Assembly: GCA_030374735.1 (NCBI GenBank)
Contig: JASCIV010000026.1
Location: forward strand, 1-64,000
From: Gracilaria caudata
Lineage: Eukaryota > Rhodophyta > Florideophyceae > Gracilariales > Gracilariaceae
Reading direction: 5' to 3'
Length of the DNA: 64,000 nucleotides
In this document: in pieces, positions 41,801-52,083 of the stretch
Position numbering within the stretch: the first letter of the stretch is position 1
Layout of the letters: every line of letters begins with the position of its first letter
The notes under the pieces: model-generated
Seen by the model: the letters and a program-made list of their open reading frames with translations, nothing else
Databases searched by the model: none
Told to the model about the DNA's origin: nothing
Made by a program: the position numbers and the translations under genes

Positions 41801-41972
41801 AGTGTTGGAAGTTAGCGTGCTTTTGACGAGACGAGCGGCCAGAGACTACGAAGAAGCTGGGTATCGTCCAATTCTTTCTTTGACGAATGATGCACAAAGA
41901 CAACAGGAGACCCAGGTGTACAATGGTCAACCCCGGGGAACCCCGATCCGTGGATGGCGGCCAGGTACCTAA
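38874..41972 (+). CDS. Large Tudor-like, coiled-coil protein, unknown family
   Basis: The 1032-aa intronless product has an N-terminal Tudor/Agenet-like module at about residues 25-80 (DDVVEIWWDVDKTYYKGRLTR, FTILYDDGETEDVNL), a fold that often reads methylated histones or binds nucleic acid. A long charged, Ser-rich linker with many basic patches (KRTKKQ, RRKTIRRRVH) follows. Near 570-670 there is a predicted coiled coil (HLNKLTSEVQQIKGG, ALDKKMESLQNHIGVLRENMK). A Gln/Pro/Val region holds four to five HPVAQ repeats. The last 190 residues form an acidic helical domain beginning LFTYEVMELVARQV. It is likely nuclear. The frame opens with a GTG at 38856, but the first ATG is 38874. Confidence 0.75.
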   Translation: MTQPRQPRPRQAAAATRRRTRRTERQPRVDDVVEIWWDVDKTYYKGRLTRQHQADMHFTILYDDGETEDVNLHDEFWKFADDDTIFRSPPQSSDSDPEFDEIDLQRRHDASQIHRDARIGQEQTAARSTQSAQPPKNSKSDTLPEAPFNIASVLPTTKARSESLGKGKSTLKRTKKQASDKSGIAKRSVKASAATPPEPRNASRNLHDSSQLPRSQVAVPLVDPAPLNKVPNQEDMKMTDDDNSMANSNKDRIPSRMKLVKTVDAKAKQSSMEPSLVQKVSSGMKRKLSPEPPPPGTSADLPRTNSCANENGVPDSNAVQQQHAVEQKRKTEHETDEVDKSEARQPLQIGTLQNTPKLSSPTRRKTIRRRVHPLRDDNSTDSSSSPNAQARKGALAQTEKEMEIVFDYEGCGRREIGGARRNQSIPLKVSLKRANMRGMAGSNDPNLRNLRLAPPNLELKQENAVNEIKIGEPEQGGDVDKYASGSVHKEIEENLSVQTNQASKTDTEVIDSSRKSVSPLGVTNEGVRAPSREGPMTKNISRTPNLELISPVSGLPELDTCIDTAFGRRLDPIESHLNKLTSEVQQIKGGFDSARHMFEGLVATKESDIKGVRVDLAALDKKMESLQNHIGVLRENMKTSIADNQSIKRDMAIIISFLRQEAQLRSQREQVGARSVARSSTLPEPRSAPPRQNGPLTIAAHMQPRLPSHTNVHHYAAPVAQHPVAQHPVAQHPVAQHPVRNAVEYQQRTATPVEVTHGAGQRRNAFPVQRPSVLTPNTRHVPVQGTQVPSQGTPVPGQGNRVQVQRSHVPGQRVPAVAAREQQGGNQPAVYAGNYAENRNRTELFTYEVMELVARQVTVWLLETPHEHHKSGMSLDTWAKRTSSTTYARIAPRLAMFRSYEHAKSTLAMSLSNGVVDLTWFMSPHETQCTERARRNYDAWDPPPNDDEWLAEMHLLKELAFGFHRTIQNYSHPESTVLEVSVLLTRRAARDYEEAGYRPILSLTNDAQRQQETQVYNGQPRGTPIRGWRPGT
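41026..41088. repeat. 15-bp tandem repeat encoding AQHPV
   Basis: About four units of CAGTCGCACAGCATC in the Tudor gene, keeping the frame. Confidence 0.9.
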
Positions 41973-42479
41973 TTCTGCCTTGTGTGTGGTCCGTCCAATG
42001 TGCAAAAACATGAACAACCTGGATGACCCAAGCTTAATTCTGCACGAGCCTAGACACATGACTGGTCTTAAATGCCCGTCGTGCCACGAATGGAACGGCG
42101 GGTGTACGATTCTACTGTTGCCTAGGGACGAGGCGACGGCAAACGCGTCTACTGCACCCCACGCTACTGTTGCCTAGGGACGAGGCGACGGCAAACGCGT
42201 CTACTGCACCCCACGCAAACTGTCCATGAGTTCTTTGTCTAATACGGCACTCGGACTCACTCCAAATCTAACATTGTCTAATCAGATTTTCCTCTTGAGC
42301 CACATATACTTACTTCAATTTGCGCTTGAGTTTTCCATTCTTTGGATGCCTCATGTAAAATGCACCCATAAGTTTAAGGGGTAGCTCAAACAACAGTTTT
42401 GAACATCTTCAGAAGTTTACTTCAGCTGTACTTACGTTTCCGAATCGGGTTAGATTGTTGAATACCCCGCAATGGAATC
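41973..42479. other. Convergent 3' gap with 52-bp duplication
   Basis: Lies between the Tudor and RPL23 stops. Its main feature is an exact tandem duplication at 42112-42215. Confidence 0.5.
42112..42215. repeat. Perfect 52-bp tandem duplication
   Basis: Two identical 52-bp units beginning CTACTGTTGCCTAGGGACG, at 42112-42163 and 42164-42215, with no difference between them, so they are recent or conserved by conversion. Confidence 0.95.
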
Positions 42480-43273
<794 letters not shown>

Positions 43274-44103
43274 CCTGAATGAGAGCGTTCAGAAACACGG
43301 TTTGAAACGTCTTTCTGACAGGCCGAAGTGGCGAGATGATGAAGGTTGATTCTTGCTTGATGTGTACTTGAAGCAGAATATCTAGCTTCGGCTGTGTTGT
43401 CGACGGCGTCCCCAGCAGACCAAAGACGCCGCCGTTGCCAGAGCGCAAGGTTGGCATCGTGTACACTACATCCACGTCTCAAACCGTGCATACAAAATCG
43501 GAAATTAAGACAAGTATTTGGTACTAATTAGTGTTTTTTATTTTTTGCGTCATCAAAGCGAAGAAGGCTAGTACATGTAGTGGGTCGACGAGCACAAGAC
43601 TCTTATAAGCTTCCTTGAAGTCTTCCTTTGCCGCGGAACTTCCCCAAACGGAGGGACAACGATGATGATAGGAATGAGTAGAAAATTCCGCTGTGGCTTC
43701 ACTTCATACTGGCCCCTGGCAAAATTGTTCATTCCTCCTTGACTTTGTATTGCGCCAGATACCGACTTATGGAAAGCATACGAAAGGAGTGTGATTTCCA
43801 CCCGTCCTCGCAACACGTTACGCATCCCTAACCACAGCAATGGTCTGTTTTCATCCGAAGTCCCTGGAACCCACCATACTTTGCAGACGCTCTTGGTACG
43901 ACATAGCCTCTCGATACCATCTAAGACAACGACTGCCCGGCAATCCCCGTGAAGCAACTTGAACAAAGTATGCTCAGCTGGATTGCTTCATCCCCCGCGC
44001 GATCCATTCCTGAATGACGTTTGGTTGATTTTGGTGCTCGCAAGCATTGAACGATACATTGCAGGAGCATAGTCAGACTTCCCATTTTTTTAGGTACATC
44101 TGT
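43274..44103. other. Intergenic, no gene supported
   Basis: An open minus-strand frame at 43568-43966 has no ATG and no similarity that I recognise. The RPL23 promoter must lie just downstream of 43273 on this side. Confidence 0.4.
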
Positions 44104-45369
44104 CTATTTGCAGCTGGTGAGGTCAAGGGACTGGTCAGTTACTGAAACCTGATAGACGACAGGCCAAAGCTTTCCGGTGAGCCATAAGCGTCCAGTATCT
44201 TTATCAAACGCAATCCCGTTTAGAACGTCAATGACCTGTCCGTCCGATTTGTCAGCTTCGAGCGGTAAGATGCCAGCATCAATAACAGACTTGACTTTCC
44301 CAGTGCTTGGATCTATTCTGTATATTTTGGAGGTGGTCCACACATTTGCCCAGATTTCACCACAAATCCATTCCAGTTCATTGAGCTTTTGCACTGGTCT
44401 ACCGTTGAGGGTAACATCTATCCTACGCTTCTCCGAAAGGTCTTCCGGGTCGAGTACGCGCAATTGTGAAGTTCCATCGCTCATGTAAACCTCGTCGTTT
44501 CCGCGATCCATAGTCAAACCCCATCCTTCGCCTTCATAAGACCACTCCTTCTGAACTTCAAAAGTTGACTGATTAAAGATGAAACCACGACCTGCTTTCC
44601 ATGTGAGCATGAATATGTGGTGTGTAGTATGAAGTGTCATACCCTCGCCGAAAAGAGTCATGTCGGCAAAGTTGTGCACTTGTAAAACCTCTCCTGTTTC
44701 GATGTCTACCTTGCGCAGCGAGGAGCGACCCTGAAGTCCAGTGCTTTCGTAGAATACACCGTTTCCATGCTCGAAGCCTTGTGTAAACGCCATTGTATCG
44801 TGTGGGAGCTTCTTAATTACGTTTACCGCAAACGTCTTAGCAGCTACGTCTCCGACGTCTTGACCAGCTTCGGCGCCCGAAGTGAGATTCTGGGTGCTGT
44901 CGCCGGAGTCAGGCACTGAAACGGGCAGGTCTTGTGAAGCGTCGTTTGCATCGGGTTGTTGTTTACCTCGGCGAAGTGAGAGGAAAATGCCGGCGAAGGC
45001 AGAGATGGCAGTGAAGGCTAAAACTAGAAGAACCAAAGGCAAGCACCAGCGGTTCTTCCAACGCGGTTGGGAGGGTGTATAATACGGTTCTTCGGGGGCA
45101 ACATCGTCGCGTAAAGCGGCACTGGTATCAAACGTAGGGTCATCGCGACCGAGCGCTTCTAACTCGTCGGTATCAGTGATTTCGTAAGTTGCGGTAGACG
45201 CCATCATTTCTGCTCGCGCCGTTTGCAGGACCCGTTGGGGAGGGAGTTGGGGGTAGGCGCGGGATGGGAGAGGTGTATAACAAGAGGAGGACGCAGCACG
45301 GGCAAGTGCGAGCGCTTCTGGATTAAAGAGGGTTAACGCGCGGCGCAGCGTGCAAAGCTGTGCTACCAT
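44104..45369 (-). CDS. Glutaminyl-peptide cyclotransferase, membrane-anchored (copy 2)
   Basis: The 421-aa product is a paralogue of the gene at 12882-14036. It shares LPHDTMAFTQGFEHGNGVFYESTGLQGRSSLRKVD (in two pieces here), FGEGM, WGLTMDRGNDEVYMSDGTS, LNELEWICGEIWANVWTTSKIYRID and VLNGIAFDKDTGRLWLTGKLWP, all family hallmarks. A hydrophobic segment (LPLVLLVLAFTAISAFAGIF, about 110-130) precedes an acidic linker, so it is probably a type II membrane protein like copy 1. Two tandem ATGs at 45207 and 45204 would give a shorter 367-368 aa form with the anchor in the same relative place as copy 1; 45369 is the first ATG. It is divergent from the hemerythrin-like gene. Confidence 0.9.
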   Translation of the reverse strand: MVAQLCTLRRALTLFNPEALALARAASSSCYTPLPSRAYPQLPPQRVLQTARAEMMASTATYEITDTDELEALGRDDPTFDTSAALRDDVAPEEPYYTPSQPRWKNRWCLPLVLLVLAFTAISAFAGIFLSLRRGKQQPDANDASQDLPVSVPDSGDSTQNLTSGAEAGQDVGDVAAKTFAVNVIKKLPHDTMAFTQGFEHGNGVFYESTGLQGRSSLRKVDIETGEVLQVHNFADMTLFGEGMTLHTTHHIFMLTWKAGRGFIFNQSTFEVQKEWSYEGEGWGLTMDRGNDEVYMSDGTSQLRVLDPEDLSEKRRIDVTLNGRPVQKLNELEWICGEIWANVWTTSKIYRIDPSTGKVKSVIDAGILPLEADKSDGQVIDVLNGIAFDKDTGRLWLTGKLWPVVYQVSVTDQSLDLTSCK

Positions 45370-45747
45370 ACGCTGCAGTCATGAACAGACGGCCGCACCG
45401 CTCGGCGGCGCTCGACGCAATGGCTGACGGCAACTCCCGACGCGCGAAGCGTTGATGAGCGTTTAAAGCTTAGGCGGGGCGGCCAATCGGCGAGCGGCAC
45501 GTGAACTGCACGCGCCAAGCCGCGCGCCGTGACACGTCGGACCGCCTACATCGAAGCTCATTCCTGCCCATCGCGCCCATTGCAGCCGTCCGCGTCCGCG
45601 TCACCCAGCCGCGCGTTGCGCGCCCTTCCGAGCGCTTCTCAACCCGCCCCTATCCCTACCCCTTCGCGTAGACAGAGCCGAACTATCTCAAAAACTCTCC
45701 GCCCCCTTGTCGCTCCGTCTTACGTCTCTCCTCGTCGTCTCGCACCC
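45370..45747. promoter_or_regulatory. Divergent promoter region
   Basis: GC-rich gap. The hemerythrin-like frame is open upstream to a GTG at 45529, giving an Arg/Pro/Ser-rich extension that resembles a leader but has no ATG. Confidence 0.4.
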
Positions 45748-46572
45748 ATGACGAACTTGCCGCAGCATTCTGAAGAGATCTTGAACCCCGCGTCTGACTT
45801 TCTTTCCACGCAGACGCCTGAGAAGAAGAGTGTTCGCCTCAGTTCAGCGCTTCTCAACTACACGCGCCCGGACGGCATCAATCCTGTGCCCCTCGGTTCC
45901 AGCTGGGCGCTCGACTTGCTTGCCCGCGTGCACAATGCAACCAGACGAGAGTTAATCGATCTGTATAACATGGTGGACTCCATGAAGCGTCGCGTTCACC
46001 AACTTGGCTCAGCTGACCTACGCGTCTTTTTCACTTGGTGGCATCTGTTTTCCTCATTCCTGAAGACCACTTTTGAAGCGCACACCCAGCTTCTCTTTCC
46101 GTGGGTTTCCCTAAAAGCACAGCTTCCCGACGAACTGGACGACCAAGCTATCCGGGGTGTCAAAGACAAACTTCAAACTTTGTTCAAGGAGTTCCGAACC
46201 GCCAATGAACAGCTATCACGACGAGCCCCAGATGAGACGCTTGCGCGCGTCATCAAGGCTCTGGTGCACATGCATCTTATCGTGCAGCATTTCGAGACTG
46301 TCGAAAATACCTTACCAGACCTCATTGAGCAACAATTTCAACCGGGTGAAGCCAAACGCTTTGACAAGAAGCTGGCCAGATTTCTGCACTCACACGGTCG
46401 TACCGATTACAAGAGGATGCATTTATTGCTCATTGCCAACGCTATGAGTTCAGAAGCCACCTCTGCCTGGCACAAGTCCATGCCCACAATGCTACGAGTT
46501 TCATATCGCGCTACGGCCAAGAGATTCAACACTACTCATACCGCAGCTGTCAGGAAGCTCGCTCCCGAATAA
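45748..46572 (+). CDS. Hemerythrin-like helical protein with altered ligand pattern
   Basis: The 274-aa product resembles the eukaryotic HHE-type four-helix bundle. A first helix reads RVHNATRRELIDLYNMV, a second FFTWWHLFSSFLKTTFEAHTQLLFPWV, and later HMHLIVQHFETVENTLPDLI. HHE proteins bind a di-iron centre through His and Glu of such helices. In the second helix the usual HH..EE before the FPW block reads TF.AHT here, so at least two ligand positions differ; others are kept. It may be an iron-poor scaffold or a divergent family. The start at 45748 is the first ATG. It converges with ataxin-10. Confidence 0.55.
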   Translation: MTNLPQHSEEILNPASDFLSTQTPEKKSVRLSSALLNYTRPDGINPVPLGSSWALDLLARVHNATRRELIDLYNMVDSMKRRVHQLGSADLRVFFTWWHLFSSFLKTTFEAHTQLLFPWVSLKAQLPDELDDQAIRGVKDKLQTLFKEFRTANEQLSRRAPDETLARVIKALVHMHLIVQHFETVENTLPDLIEQQFQPGEAKRFDKKLARFLHSHGRTDYKRMHLLLIANAMSSEATSAWHKSMPTMLRVSYRATAKRFNTTHTAAVRKLAPE

Positions 46573-46891
46573 CCTTTCAAGTTGTTTCTATTGCGTGACG
46601 ATGATTGTGTTCTTCACCTTGTAAATTCGCAATGTGCCTTTCGGGCACGCTATACGTCCTCCTCACTGAGTAACTCAAAATATATACACTTTAGCAAACA
46701 TCCAGAACCGCATCCACTTGTAGCTCAGGTCTATCGCATAGTTCTTCCAGATTCGCGTGCGCATGCATTGGCTCATCATCTCTATGAGTGCACTTCTCAC
46801 TCAATCTGTAATGTCCACTGCACCAATTCCTCGCACGTCGTAATCATTCCCATCTTCATCTTCAACAGGTATAAAACAGCAGCTCTTCCAA
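46573..46891. other. Convergent 3' gap
   Basis: Short convergent gap; AT-richer, no feature seen. Confidence 0.35.
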
Positions 46892-48457
46892 TCACTCCAC
46901 AGCGCCAGCCCCTTTTCGTACTCGTAGTCTTGGTTTCCCGTCTTCTCCCATGAACGCTTCTAATCCTGTTTTCTCAAGTAGTTCCTTGTCATTCTGGAGG
47001 CCCATAAGCTCGTAACTGGAGATTTCCTTCGCATTAGCCGCATTTCCGCATGTTAGATTTCGCACAGCCAAAACAGCCCATTCACGCAAGTATGGATTCT
47101 TGCTGACATCATCTTCGTATGATAACGCGTTCAGCACAACAGGAATACCGACCAACTTCCGAACAGAGTCCTGAGCCGGCTTACATTCGTCACAACATAT
47201 TGCCAATACACGCATCATGACACCTCGTAGCCCGACAGCTGATTCGCCAGTTACGCTGAGTTTCGGCACTTGTCCGTCAGCGGTACCGTTTGCACCAGAC
47301 TGTTGCTGAACCGCCAGCGCTTGCAACACGTGAACAGCGACTTTTACCGAACGCACTCGCAGCTGCTCCAGCAAATCGGAATCTTCCGTAAGGATTACAA
47401 CCGATCCTATTATACTCGCCGCAACATGCAGAATATCACCCTCTCTCTTCAGAAAAGCTGCCTCAATGAGTTCGGCAAAGAAAAGTAGACTGTCAGTGGG
47501 TATGACGATTCCTGCTGACGCTGACTCTGCCGCAGTCTCCGCCGATTTACTTACGGAAGCGTCCACCACTTGAAGTAAGACCATCTGGCTCGTGGAGAAC
47601 GCTTTGGAATTGGAAACCACTTCGGACAACGACGGACCCAAAGCATCGAAACAGTTTTGTAACATGGAAGCGCCAATGAGACGTCGTATAATCATAAACG
47701 ACCACGAGAAACGTTCCTCCTCGTCTGTACTATCAGCTTCTCTTTGAAGCTGACGCACAAGCGTTTCGGTAAACGATTTGCCGGAACCTTCTTCGCTTTG
47801 CCATATCCTGACAATATCAGCCATACGATGCGGAACGACGGCGATACAGTTGTGCACGAGCGCAGCAGCAGCAGACGCCGCGGCATGGTTTTCACACTCA
47901 AGTATCTTTTCTATCAACGACGGAAATGCTTTCTTCCACACCAACTCCGCATTGCTCGCGTTGCAAGTGACAAAGTTAACCAGAAATTCGACGGCAAATC
48001 CAAAAAACGGCAACTTCATCTTGGAATGCTGCTCAGCATCTGCATCGGCGTCGAAAACTCGTCGCATCGCAAGGGAATCCGTGCCGGCTTCACGATCGTG
48101 AGCGATCTCAAAACGCTTCTGAATACACTGCAAGACGAGATCATGGGCGCCACATTGCGCAGCACGCAACTGATGAGGTGGCGACCTCGCACAAAGGTTG
48201 CGCAAGAGTCGCACTGCCAACTCACCCAGACGTTCATGAAAGGCAAGTGGATCGCGCAGAACGCACACAAGATGCTCAATAGCGGCAGGGGATTGGCCCA
48301 AGGCGAGGCGCCCCTGCTCGGTGCGCGAGGCGGGAAGCAAAGCGGTGAGCACCTCGTCGCTTTGCCTTGTGGCGATGTGGGTGCCGGAGGGAGCCCATTC
48401 GTTGGAGCAAAGCTGAGACACAGCGGTGTCAAAGTCGAGCGGCTGCGATGTTGACAT
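46892..48457 (-). CDS. ATXN10: Ataxin-10 family armadillo-like protein
   Basis: The 521-aa product is a helical-repeat protein. Its C-terminal part has the ataxin-10 signature: CCDECKPAQDSVRKLVGIPVVLNALSYEDDVSKNPYLREWAVLAVRNLTCGNAANAKEI, seen in yeast CTR86/COPII-related and animal ATXN10 proteins. The N-terminal part has armadillo-like helices (LVCVLRDPLAFHERLGELAVRLLRNLCARSP, VEFLVNFVTCNASNAELVWKKAFP, AAAALVHNCIAVVP). The molecular role in algae is unknown; animal and fungal members act in cytokinesis and signalling. Start MSTSQPLDF was chosen since upstream frame lacks ATG. It is divergent from the RING gene over a long GC-rich gap. Confidence 0.85.
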   Translation of the reverse strand: MSTSQPLDFDTAVSQLCSNEWAPSGTHIATRQSDEVLTALLPASRTEQGRLALGQSPAAIEHLVCVLRDPLAFHERLGELAVRLLRNLCARSPPHQLRAAQCGAHDLVLQCIQKRFEIAHDREAGTDSLAMRRVFDADADAEQHSKMKLPFFGFAVEFLVNFVTCNASNAELVWKKAFPSLIEKILECENHAAASAAAALVHNCIAVVPHRMADIVRIWQSEEGSGKSFTETLVRQLQREADSTDEEERFSWSFMIIRRLIGASMLQNCFDALGPSLSEVVSNSKAFSTSQMVLLQVVDASVSKSAETAAESASAGIVIPTDSLLFFAELIEAAFLKREGDILHVAASIIGSVVILTEDSDLLEQLRVRSVKVAVHVLQALAVQQQSGANGTADGQVPKLSVTGESAVGLRGVMMRVLAICCDECKPAQDSVRKLVGIPVVLNALSYEDDVSKNPYLREWAVLAVRNLTCGNAANAKEISSYELMGLQNDKELLEKTGLEAFMGEDGKPRLRVRKGAGAVE

Positions 48458-49910
48458 AGCGTGTTGGGGTGTACGATGAAGACGTGGGCATCGGACGGCG
48501 ATAGCGCGAACAGGGCTCGAAGGCGGCGATGACGATGGCGCGGTGGCGGTGCACGACGGGTCAGCTTTCACAACGGTGGCAAGCGCCGTGGCGGCTCGGT
48601 GCGAATCGAAAAGGTGCGAGATCTCGTGTCCGCTGCGATGAACGGATCAAAAAGCTGGCTGTAAGCATGATGTGTACCACGTGGACACAACGGCAGGTGA
48701 GACAAAAAGTGGTCGAAGGGTGAAGTCGAAGGGTGGCGGTTTGTTTGGCGACTGGGGTTGCTTGGTCCAAGTACCAAGTGGCGCGCGCGCGCGATGACTC
48801 ATACATTATACGAAGGTACAAAGCTTGGTCTGCTGCAGGTGCGGGGTCACCCCGTTCATGAATCACGACCGAGTCATGATGCGAATCACGACCAAGTCAT
48901 GATGCATGGCACCAGTCTGCAATATTTTCAATTTACTCAACCAAACATGAGCGACCCATGCATGCCTCTGGCTGCGGCGAAGTTACGTCTTCAGCCTTGC
49001 TGCTCACGCCGCAGCCACAAACTGCCTTTCGTAAGTTACCAAGAGTTACAGAAGAGCAGAAGCGTTGCGAGTGTGATCACATGCGCTGTGGAATGAAACC
49101 TCAAGCGGCTTTCAAATGTGAGCGCGCAGTTTGTGGCACAAGCAGCGCCGGCACGTTGCCCAGCACTCGCGCCAACCATCCACTCTCCCCGCGCAACATA
49201 CAGCGCAAAGCAGCCACAAACAGCGCCGCGCCACGCGCGCCACAAGCCCCCAACGCAGCTTGAGGCCGCTCCGTCTCCTTGCGCGAGCAGCGCAGTGGCG
49301 GTGCGGGAATGTGCTCCATTCAAGCGCGCGCGTCGCGCAGCCACACGAGCGCCAGCGCGGCGTCCGCCAGCTTCGCGAAGCGGCACGATTGCGTGGCGCG
49401 CAGCGGCGCGCGCCACACAGCGGGCGTGACGCGCGTGTGGTCGCCACGCTTACACGTGTCGAGCCGCGCAATTGTGCCACCTTGCGTTGCGCTCGAGAGC
49501 GTCGCTGCGGTGAGCGACGCCACGCGCACGTCACGCCGCATTCCACGCGCGTGCGCTGCGCCAAGCATTGCGCGCGCCGCGAGCGCGTGGCGCGTCGTTT
49601 TACACCACTCGTGTCTTGCATCGCACCGTCGTCCCTTCTCCCCTCCCCCGAGGCCGCGCCCAAAATATATTGCGCGCTGCCGCTGTCGACCCGTGCGCCT
49701 CAGACGCCGTTCCGCTCTTCCGCGCCTTCGCTCCGCGCCTTCGCACCGCGCCTTCCTCCCCACCGGCCCGCCGTTTATCTCTTTCCAAACCCCGTCTCAC
49801 CTTAAACCTCATCTTCTGTCTTCCCCACCACCTCGCCTTTGCAGTCGCGCTGATTTGGTCGCCAGCCCTTTTTTGTCACGCCTACATTGCAAAAAACATA
49901 ATACTGCAAA
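48458..49910. promoter_or_regulatory. Long divergent gap with repeat and GC-rich block
   Basis: 1.45 kb between divergent starts. Contains a TACGAAGGTA motif at 48809-48818, a 23-bp tandem repeat at 48860-48905, a GCGC run near 48780-48793 and a GC-rich block at 49100-49800. No gene is supported there. Confidence 0.45.
48860..48905. repeat. 23-bp tandem repeat (2 units)
   Basis: Two units of GAATCACGACCGAGTCATG plus four more bases, with one mismatch (G/A), directly adjacent. Confidence 0.85.
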
Positions 49911-51056
49911 ATGGGAAATTCGCCCAGCGTTCCGCTTCGCCTTCGTCGCCGTCGCATCGAGGACCCCGCGGTCCTCGACCTGCCGTTCAAGTCCTCCGGT
50001 CTTTACCCCACCTGCAACTGGGATGACAAGCACGTTCGCCGCCTCATTCTTCGCGGCGACCTAGCGCCTAGATACCCTGGCCAGGATGATCCGTCCGCCA
50101 ACGTCCGTGAAGAGTGTCCTATATGCATGCTCATATACCCAGTGCTCAATCAGACCCGCTGTTGTCAAGCACGTCTCTGCACCGAATGTTACCTGCAAAT
50201 ACGCCCGCCGCGTCACAATAAGGAGCCATGTCCGTTTTGCAAGTACAAGCGATTGGAGGCCACCTGCAAAGGCCCTCGCGATGCCGACGAGCTGGACCGG
50301 GAGGAAATGGAGCAGACCAAAGCGCTACAAGCCATCAAACGTGCCAATGCGAACGCTCTTTCTGCCGACCCTGCGCGCAACATCTCGTCGCCACCACAGC
50401 CTTTATCACCGTCATTTGCGTACGCCCAATCCCCCAGCTCATCATCCGCAACCTCCTCTGCTGAACCGTCTACTTCTACTTCCAGTTTGTCACCTACCGT
50501 CGAATCTTCAGTTACAGCTCCCACGCTGACCATGTCCAACCCTGTAAGCGACGCCACAACAGTCCCACCGGCATCGCTCGTGGCCACAGTCTTTTCCTCT
50601 ACCTCCGAATCTTCCTCGTCCACCAGTACCGAAGCATCATCCTCTCGCTCCTCGCAAACCCAACTGCCGCACACCTGCATCGAGGATCGTCACACAGTTC
50701 TTGTTTCTTATCAGCCGGCCGCGGCCGACTGCATTGCTTTGGAGACCGTCGTAAACGACGTCAACTTCTACGATGCAGCAGCAAGTGATGCGAAGCAACC
50801 ATCGCCCGTTAGTGTGCAGCGCACCGCACAGCTTCACAGTGGAGAAGGCCATCGCGATGGTGCCACCGATCACACTCAGTCGTCGCAGCAAGATCATACT
50901 GCCGGTCATACTGACGGTGCTGCTCGCTCCCTGTCACGGCAATGTGACCTTAATAGGCAGACTGCAACTAACTCCTCTCTACATTTTGACGAAGAGTTCG
51001 ATGAGGATTATGTTCGTATGCACGAAGCAATTCGTCGCTCGCTTATTGAAATGTAG
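49911..51056 (+). CDS. Myristoylated RING-type E3 ligase, DA2/SIP5-like, with C-terminal UIM
   Basis: The 381-aa product begins MGNSPSVP, a myristoylation signal. Residues about 30-60 (LYPTCNWDDKHVRRLILRGDLAPRYPG) and the zinc-binding core EECPICMLIYPVLNQTRCCQARLCTECYLQIRP...CPFCKYKR (about 70-120) match the plant DA2 and yeast SIP5 type. A Ser-rich low-complexity linker follows, and the tail EDYVRMHEAIRRSLIEM has the pattern of a ubiquitin-interacting motif. It is therefore probably a membrane-associated ubiquitin ligase. In plants DA2 limits organ growth; the role here is not known. The GC-rich upstream block resembles that of the ARF-like gene, also MGN-initiated. Confidence 0.85.
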   Translation: MGNSPSVPLRLRRRRIEDPAVLDLPFKSSGLYPTCNWDDKHVRRLILRGDLAPRYPGQDDPSANVREECPICMLIYPVLNQTRCCQARLCTECYLQIRPPRHNKEPCPFCKYKRLEATCKGPRDADELDREEMEQTKALQAIKRANANALSADPARNISSPPQPLSPSFAYAQSPSSSSATSSAEPSTSTSSLSPTVESSVTAPTLTMSNPVSDATTVPPASLVATVFSSTSESSSSTSTEASSSRSSQTQLPHTCIEDRHTVLVSYQPAAADCIALETVVNDVNFYDAAASDAKQPSPVSVQRTAQLHSGEGHRDGATDHTQSSQQDHTAGHTDGAARSLSRQCDLNRQTATNSSLHFDEEFDEDYVRMHEAIRRSLIEM

Positions 51057-52020
51057 CTGGTATGGTTCAATGTAGATAACTCGCGTGTTTACTTAGCGCA
51101 GCGTTTGGACCTTTCTTTCGCAGCTTCTTGTAAGCTGCGTCTTTGTACAGACTCTTTCCTTTAAGGGTGCTCTTAGCAGATTTTGAATGGTTTTCCTCAC
51201 ATGCTACATGGAGCATATGCTATGCAAGTTAACTCGACAAAACAAAGACTACTGCGCCTTGACTGGGATTTTCAACGCGCCTATGTGCTTCATGTATGGG
51301 CAGCTTGTTGTGCCGCCGTCTCACTGATAGACGTTGTCTACCGCTGCGTGTGAAACGCGTCAAGATTCTAGCTTGTCCGTATTCAGACGTGCTGTGTGTC
51401 GATTCCTTTTTAAGAGGAAGTGTTCGGCATGTGGAGCCAGCTATCCGTTTGCACTGGAAAGCAGAACGGGCTCGGATGGCTGCCAAGTTTTGATCTTGCA
51501 TTTTCAACACGTTATTGGGAAAGAACATTGTGTTCCCCGCCTTTCGGCGACGTGAGGCGTGCCACTGAAGCACACAACGCCTCAAGCTCCCGGTATGCGA
51601 TGTGTTTCGGTACTTGACCGATTTTGATTTCAATGCAGCACAGGTTGCTGACGGGGTAGAGCAGCTGTCTGGGTAAACATCAGCTTCTTCTTTCCAAACA
51701 TGCGTTGTAACCGGAGGAAAGCGGTACTAATCTGTCACTTCCGTTTTCCGCGACGGGGCAGGTAACAATGTCATAGAACTCTCTTCTCGACAAACTGGCA
51801 ACCGTTGTCATGGCAGGCAGCGTTGGTAACTTGTATCTGACGCCTTAAAGCGCTGATCGGAACTGCTTTTTTCATCTGCATGACGTTTTTCCTGCGTGGC
51901 GGTTGAGTACAGGGATTGGGGAAACCCATTTTGTTGGATGCCAACTCTCCGTCAAATGTCAACGTGGCTTTGAAGGTCCTCCACGTAGCCATTAGATATC
52001 GTTTCGCTTACATGTGAGAA

Positions 52021-52083
52021 TCATGATGGCTCAGAGAATCGTGGACACAAGGTCTGATGATAGAGCTTGTGTCACCATCATGA
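52021..52083. repeat. Two-part hairpin
   Basis: TCATGATGG (52021-52029) pairs with CCATCATGA (52075-52083), and inside it GTGGACACAAG (52041-52051) pairs with CTTGTGTCAC (52066-52075), one mismatch. Confidence 0.7.

Noticed and set aside
43568..43966. 132-codon minus-strand frame
   Set aside because: No ATG and no similarity that I recognise.
49131..50064. Long Arg-rich frames upstream of the RING gene
   Set aside because: Several frames on both strands stay open only because of GC bias; none has a domain.
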